Under the pieces are notes generated by a model. It saw nothing but the letters and a program-made list of their open reading frames with translations. It was not told the origin of the DNA and did not search any database. A stretch of 8,411 nucleotides of DNA. Origin: Akkermansia sp. (GTDB lineage Bacteria; Verrucomicrobiota; Verrucomicrobiia; Verrucomicrobiales; Akkermansiaceae). Shown here in pieces: positions 6,096 through 8,411 of this stretch (position 1 is its first letter; the number at the start of each line of letters is the position of its first letter). A program made the position numbers and the translations under genes. The DNA is taken from NCBI GenBank assembly GCA_017379255.1, contig JAFNWZ010000159.1, positions 1 through 8,411 on the forward strand, read 5' to 3'.

Positions 6096-8411
6096 TTACT
6101 CACTGCGCAGCAGATTACCGGCGCGGTCGTAATATTCAGTGCGCTGGCGATTCATGCCGCTTTCATCATAGACGTATACTTTGCGGAACGTTCCGTCCTC
6201 CCAGGACACGGGGGTTCCTGCCGCATCACGGTATGAAATTTCCTCCGGCTGGTTCTGGGCATTCACTCTGATATCCTGGAAGGCAAATCCTTCCGGGCAA
6301 TTCACCAGAGCGCCGGAAACATCCCGGAATGACCACACCATGCCTCCATCTGAATACTCATAGACAATCTGGGCAATACCATCTTCACCAGCGCGCGGGG
6401 TAAGGTCTTCGGCAAGGCTCACCATGCGGGTCATCCTGTTCTGAGCATCATATTCCATACGTTCACCGGCATTCTCTCCATTTCGGAGGTGGGGTCCGCC
6501 CTCCTGATTGAGAAATACCTTGAGCGTTTCATTGCCCCGTTCGTCAAACTCACGGCGGATACCGGAATAATCCTCCGGCAACATAACGGGATTCCGCGCG
6601 GCATCTACATACACCTCCAGCACAACCCGGCCGCTCTGGTCATACTCCTTCCGGACACCGGCATATCCCCGCCTGGTCAGAACTGGTCGGCCATCTGCAC
6701 CACAAAACAGCTGCAGAGCCACGTTTCCCTGATTATCATATTCGCGTATAAAACCGCTCACTCCGTTTTCTCCTGGTACAGGTTTTCCGGCTTCATCAAC
6801 CCTCATATATCGCAGGATGCGGCCTTGTTCATCGGTCTCTTTCAAACTTCCCGCAGCAGAATCGGGCGTATATATGATGGAAGTCTGACAGCCCGTTTCT
6901 CTATCAACTTTGCTCACATTGGTTAACTTGCCATTATCTCCATAAATACAGCATTCCTCAGAACCATCTTTTTTCTGGGAAATACGGCTCTTGAGATTCC
7001 CCTCCGCATCATAATATGAGATCTGCACCACATCATCCCCAGAATCATAAATGAAGGCGGATTCCGCAAAACCATCCGGGCCGGCACAAGGCATGCCATT
7101 TTTATCCAGGAACCGGAGTTTCAGCACCCGGCCTTGCGTATCAAATTCAATAACACATCCTGGCTTCTGCTCCGACGCCGGGCATTCTTGTTTCCAGGCC
7201 GTTCCATCCGGGCGCAAATATTTTTTCAGAAAAACCGTACCACTGGCATCCTCCAGATTTTCCTGCGTACAGTTGCCAAGCGCATCATACTCATAGTGTA
7301 CAGCCGCCTCCCGATTGGGAGGAGCTATCTTCTCCCCTTTCAACCCCAGAAATTCCCGCCGGTACAGATACCCCAGTTCATTGTACCTGACCCGCATGCC
7401 AGCCGTACCATCTTTAGCAAGGACCTGTTCCTTCTCTTTGCCATAGTACCGCCATTCCGCCCATGTTTCCTTTCCGAATTTCCCCCGGGTAATCCTCACA
7501 GAAGCCATGCCGTGCACATTCAGGCATGGTGTCTCATCCGCACCATAATAAAATTCCCCGCAGGCTTCTCCCGTGGGCTCATACTCAATACGGCTCATCG
7601 CAAAGCCCAGCTTATTCACAATAAGGGAACCATCCACCCCCAGGCTCTTCATCTCTTCCGCCAAACCGGCATCGTTGTGCCTCACAAGTATGCTGGCATG
7701 CCCCAGGTCAGACAAACAGGGACTCCCGTCTGCCCCAAAAAAATCCTGCCTGCTTACATTCCCGGAAGCATCATATTCCAGCCGGGTAGAGGCGAACCCC
7801 TGCTCTGACACACACAATTTTCCCTGCGTATCCAGATGTTCATAACAAATCACCCGGTTCTGACCGTCGTACTGCATACGCATTTCAGCAATTCCCTCGG
7901 CACCCAATACTGGTTTACCTTCGGCATCGAGGTGCATCAGGCTACAGATATTTCCCCGTTCATCATACGCATATTTTGTACAGGAACTTCCAGTGCTACT
8001 GATACAGGGCTTTCCATCAACACCGAAAGCCCTATCCATCTGCACAGCACCAGAAGGCAGCAGGATTCGCTCCATCCTGGCATATCCAGCCGCCGCATCC
8101 AGGACAGGCCGTCCCTCCACATCATAGAACGCCTCCTCTACCATGTTGCCGTTCTGCCAGACGTAGCGCACTTCTGCCACACCATCCATAGCAACAGCCT
8201 GCCCCCGGGCATCAATATAGCGCACGCGAATGGGGAGAGGCCCGGCTCCATAATCAAACGCATACCCGCCTATACCCTTGCGCCCCTCCATGGGCTGTCC
8301 CCCGGCATCCGTGAATTGCATGCGCAGAATACGCCCGAGGGTGTCACGTTCATACCGGCACCCCCATACGCCATCCTCATTCGGGCGTGCGTCCCCATCA
8401 GCGTTCCGGTA
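6096..8411 (-). CDS. large YD/RHS-like repeat protein, 5' end outside window (partial)
   Basis: The frame is open from the window edge to TAA at 6098-6096, giving 771 visible residues. The ATG at 8321 is internal, because the repeat pattern continues upstream of it without a stop. Nearly the whole protein is a tandem array of about 32 residues per unit, of the form (D/G)-A-x-G-x-P-V/C ... G-x-A ... R-x-E-Y-D-x-x-G-N ... aromatic. The EYDxxGN part resembles YD/RHS repeats, which form beta-strand shells or fibres, but the period is longer than the classical YD repeat. About 20 regular units are visible. Residues 388-538 (7250-6798) are irregular. The protein ends within a unit (DRAGNLLRSE), with no toxin, peptidase or anchoring domain. 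About 18 cysteines are present. Export cannot be judged without the N-terminus. MORN-type (YwqK) repeats are an alternative relation. Family assignment is tentative, but the coding status is firm. Confidence 0.85.
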   Translation of the reverse strand, partial: YRNADGDARPNEDGVWGCRYERDTLGRILRMQFTDAGGQPMEGRKGIGGYAFDYGAGPLPIRVRYIDARGQAVAMDGVAEVRYVWQNGNMVEEAFYDVEGRPVLDAAAGYARMERILLPSGAVQMDRAFGVDGKPCISSTGSSCTKYAYDERGNICSLMHLDAEGKPVLGAEGIAEMRMQYDGQNRVICYEHLDTQGKLCVSEQGFASTRLEYDASGNVSRQDFFGADGSPCLSDLGHASILVRHNDAGLAEEMKSLGVDGSLIVNKLGFAMSRIEYEPTGEACGEFYYGADETPCLNVHGMASVRITRGKFGKETWAEWRYYGKEKEQVLAKDGTAGMRVRYNELGYLYRREFLGLKGEKIAPPNREAAVHYEYDALGNCTQENLEDASGTVFLKKYLRPDGTAWKQECPASEQKPGCVIEFDTQGRVLKLRFLDKNGMPCAGPDGFAESAFIYDSGDDVVQISYYDAEGNLKSRISQKKDGSEECCIYGDNGKLTNVSKVDRETGCQTSIIYTPDSAAGSLKETDEQGRILRYMRVDEAGKPVPGENGVSGFIREYDNQGNVALQLFCGADGRPVLTRRGYAGVRKEYDQSGRVVLEVYVDAARNPVMLPEDYSGIRREFDERGNETLKVFLNQEGGPHLRNGENAGERMEYDAQNRMTRMVSLAEDLTPRAGEDGIAQIVYEYSDGGMVWSFRDVSGALVNCPEGFAFQDIRVNAQNQPEEISYRDAAGTPVSWEDGTFRKVYVYDESGMNRQRTEYYDRAGNLLRSE
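6129..8411 (-). repeat. degenerate ~96-bp coding repeats (about 32 residues per unit)
   Basis: Numbering visible residues from the window edge, units begin at about residues 2, 34, 66, 97, 130, 162, 194, 226, 258, 290, 324 and 356, then again at 436 and 539, 571, 603, 635, 667, 699 and 729. Lengths are 30-34 residues, most exactly 32. Sequence identity between units is low at the DNA level, so this is an old, diverged array. The block at 388-538 breaks the period with one 48-residue unit and three short or degenerate ones around a single regular unit at 436. Confidence 0.85.

Noticed and set aside
7134..7808. 224-codon open frame on the plus strand within the repeat gene
   Set aside because: The minus-strand frame preserves the 32-residue repeat pattern throughout this stretch. 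The plus-strand reading shows no repeat or motif.
6129..8411. CRISPR array or other non-coding tandem repeat
   Set aside because: The roughly 96-bp periodicity is clear only in translation and the DNA units are strongly diverged. There are no identical repeats separated by unique spacers.

Overview
The window holds two converging transcription units that meet at a shared hairpin near position 3286. It looks like a moderately to highly GC-rich Gram-negative bacterium. A Verrucomicrobiota (Akkermansia-like) source is my best guess, from the exported TPR protein, the MEP-pathway ispD in a tight operon and the near absence of clear Shine-Dalgarno sites. No marker gene in the window proves this.

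Plus strand, 1-3282: the last 39 codons of an unidentified upstream gene, then after 21 bp a large exported TPR-repeat protein (810 aa) with a signal peptide that contains a possible lipobox. After a 125-bp gap comes an unrecognised 193-aa protein with a strongly basic, lysine/arginine-rich tail built on a 21-bp tandem duplication. That gene is preceded by a possible promoter placed so that its mRNA could be leaderless.

Minus strand, 5987 down to 3290: a compact four-gene operon in the order yqeY (GatB/YqeY domain), ispD (MEP isoprenoid pathway), an SDR-fold NAD(P)-binding protein resembling the YeeZ group and lacking the usual YxxxK catalytic pair, and a J-domain/transmembrane/Sel1 protein. 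The ispD-SDR junction is an ATGA overlap and the SDR-dnaJ junction is TGATG, so the last three genes are probably translationally coupled. A hairpin whose two arms contain the stop codons of both convergent genes ends both units.

Minus strand, 8411 down to 6096: the 3' part of a long gene for a protein made almost wholly of about 32-residue YD/RHS-like repeats. The frame is open to the window edge, so the true start lies outside. About 20 regular units are visible, interrupted by an irregular, locally AT-richer block. No C-terminal toxin domain follows the repeats, unlike classical Rhs toxins. This gene is the most unusual item in the window. The rest is mainly housekeeping with some unfamiliar architectures.
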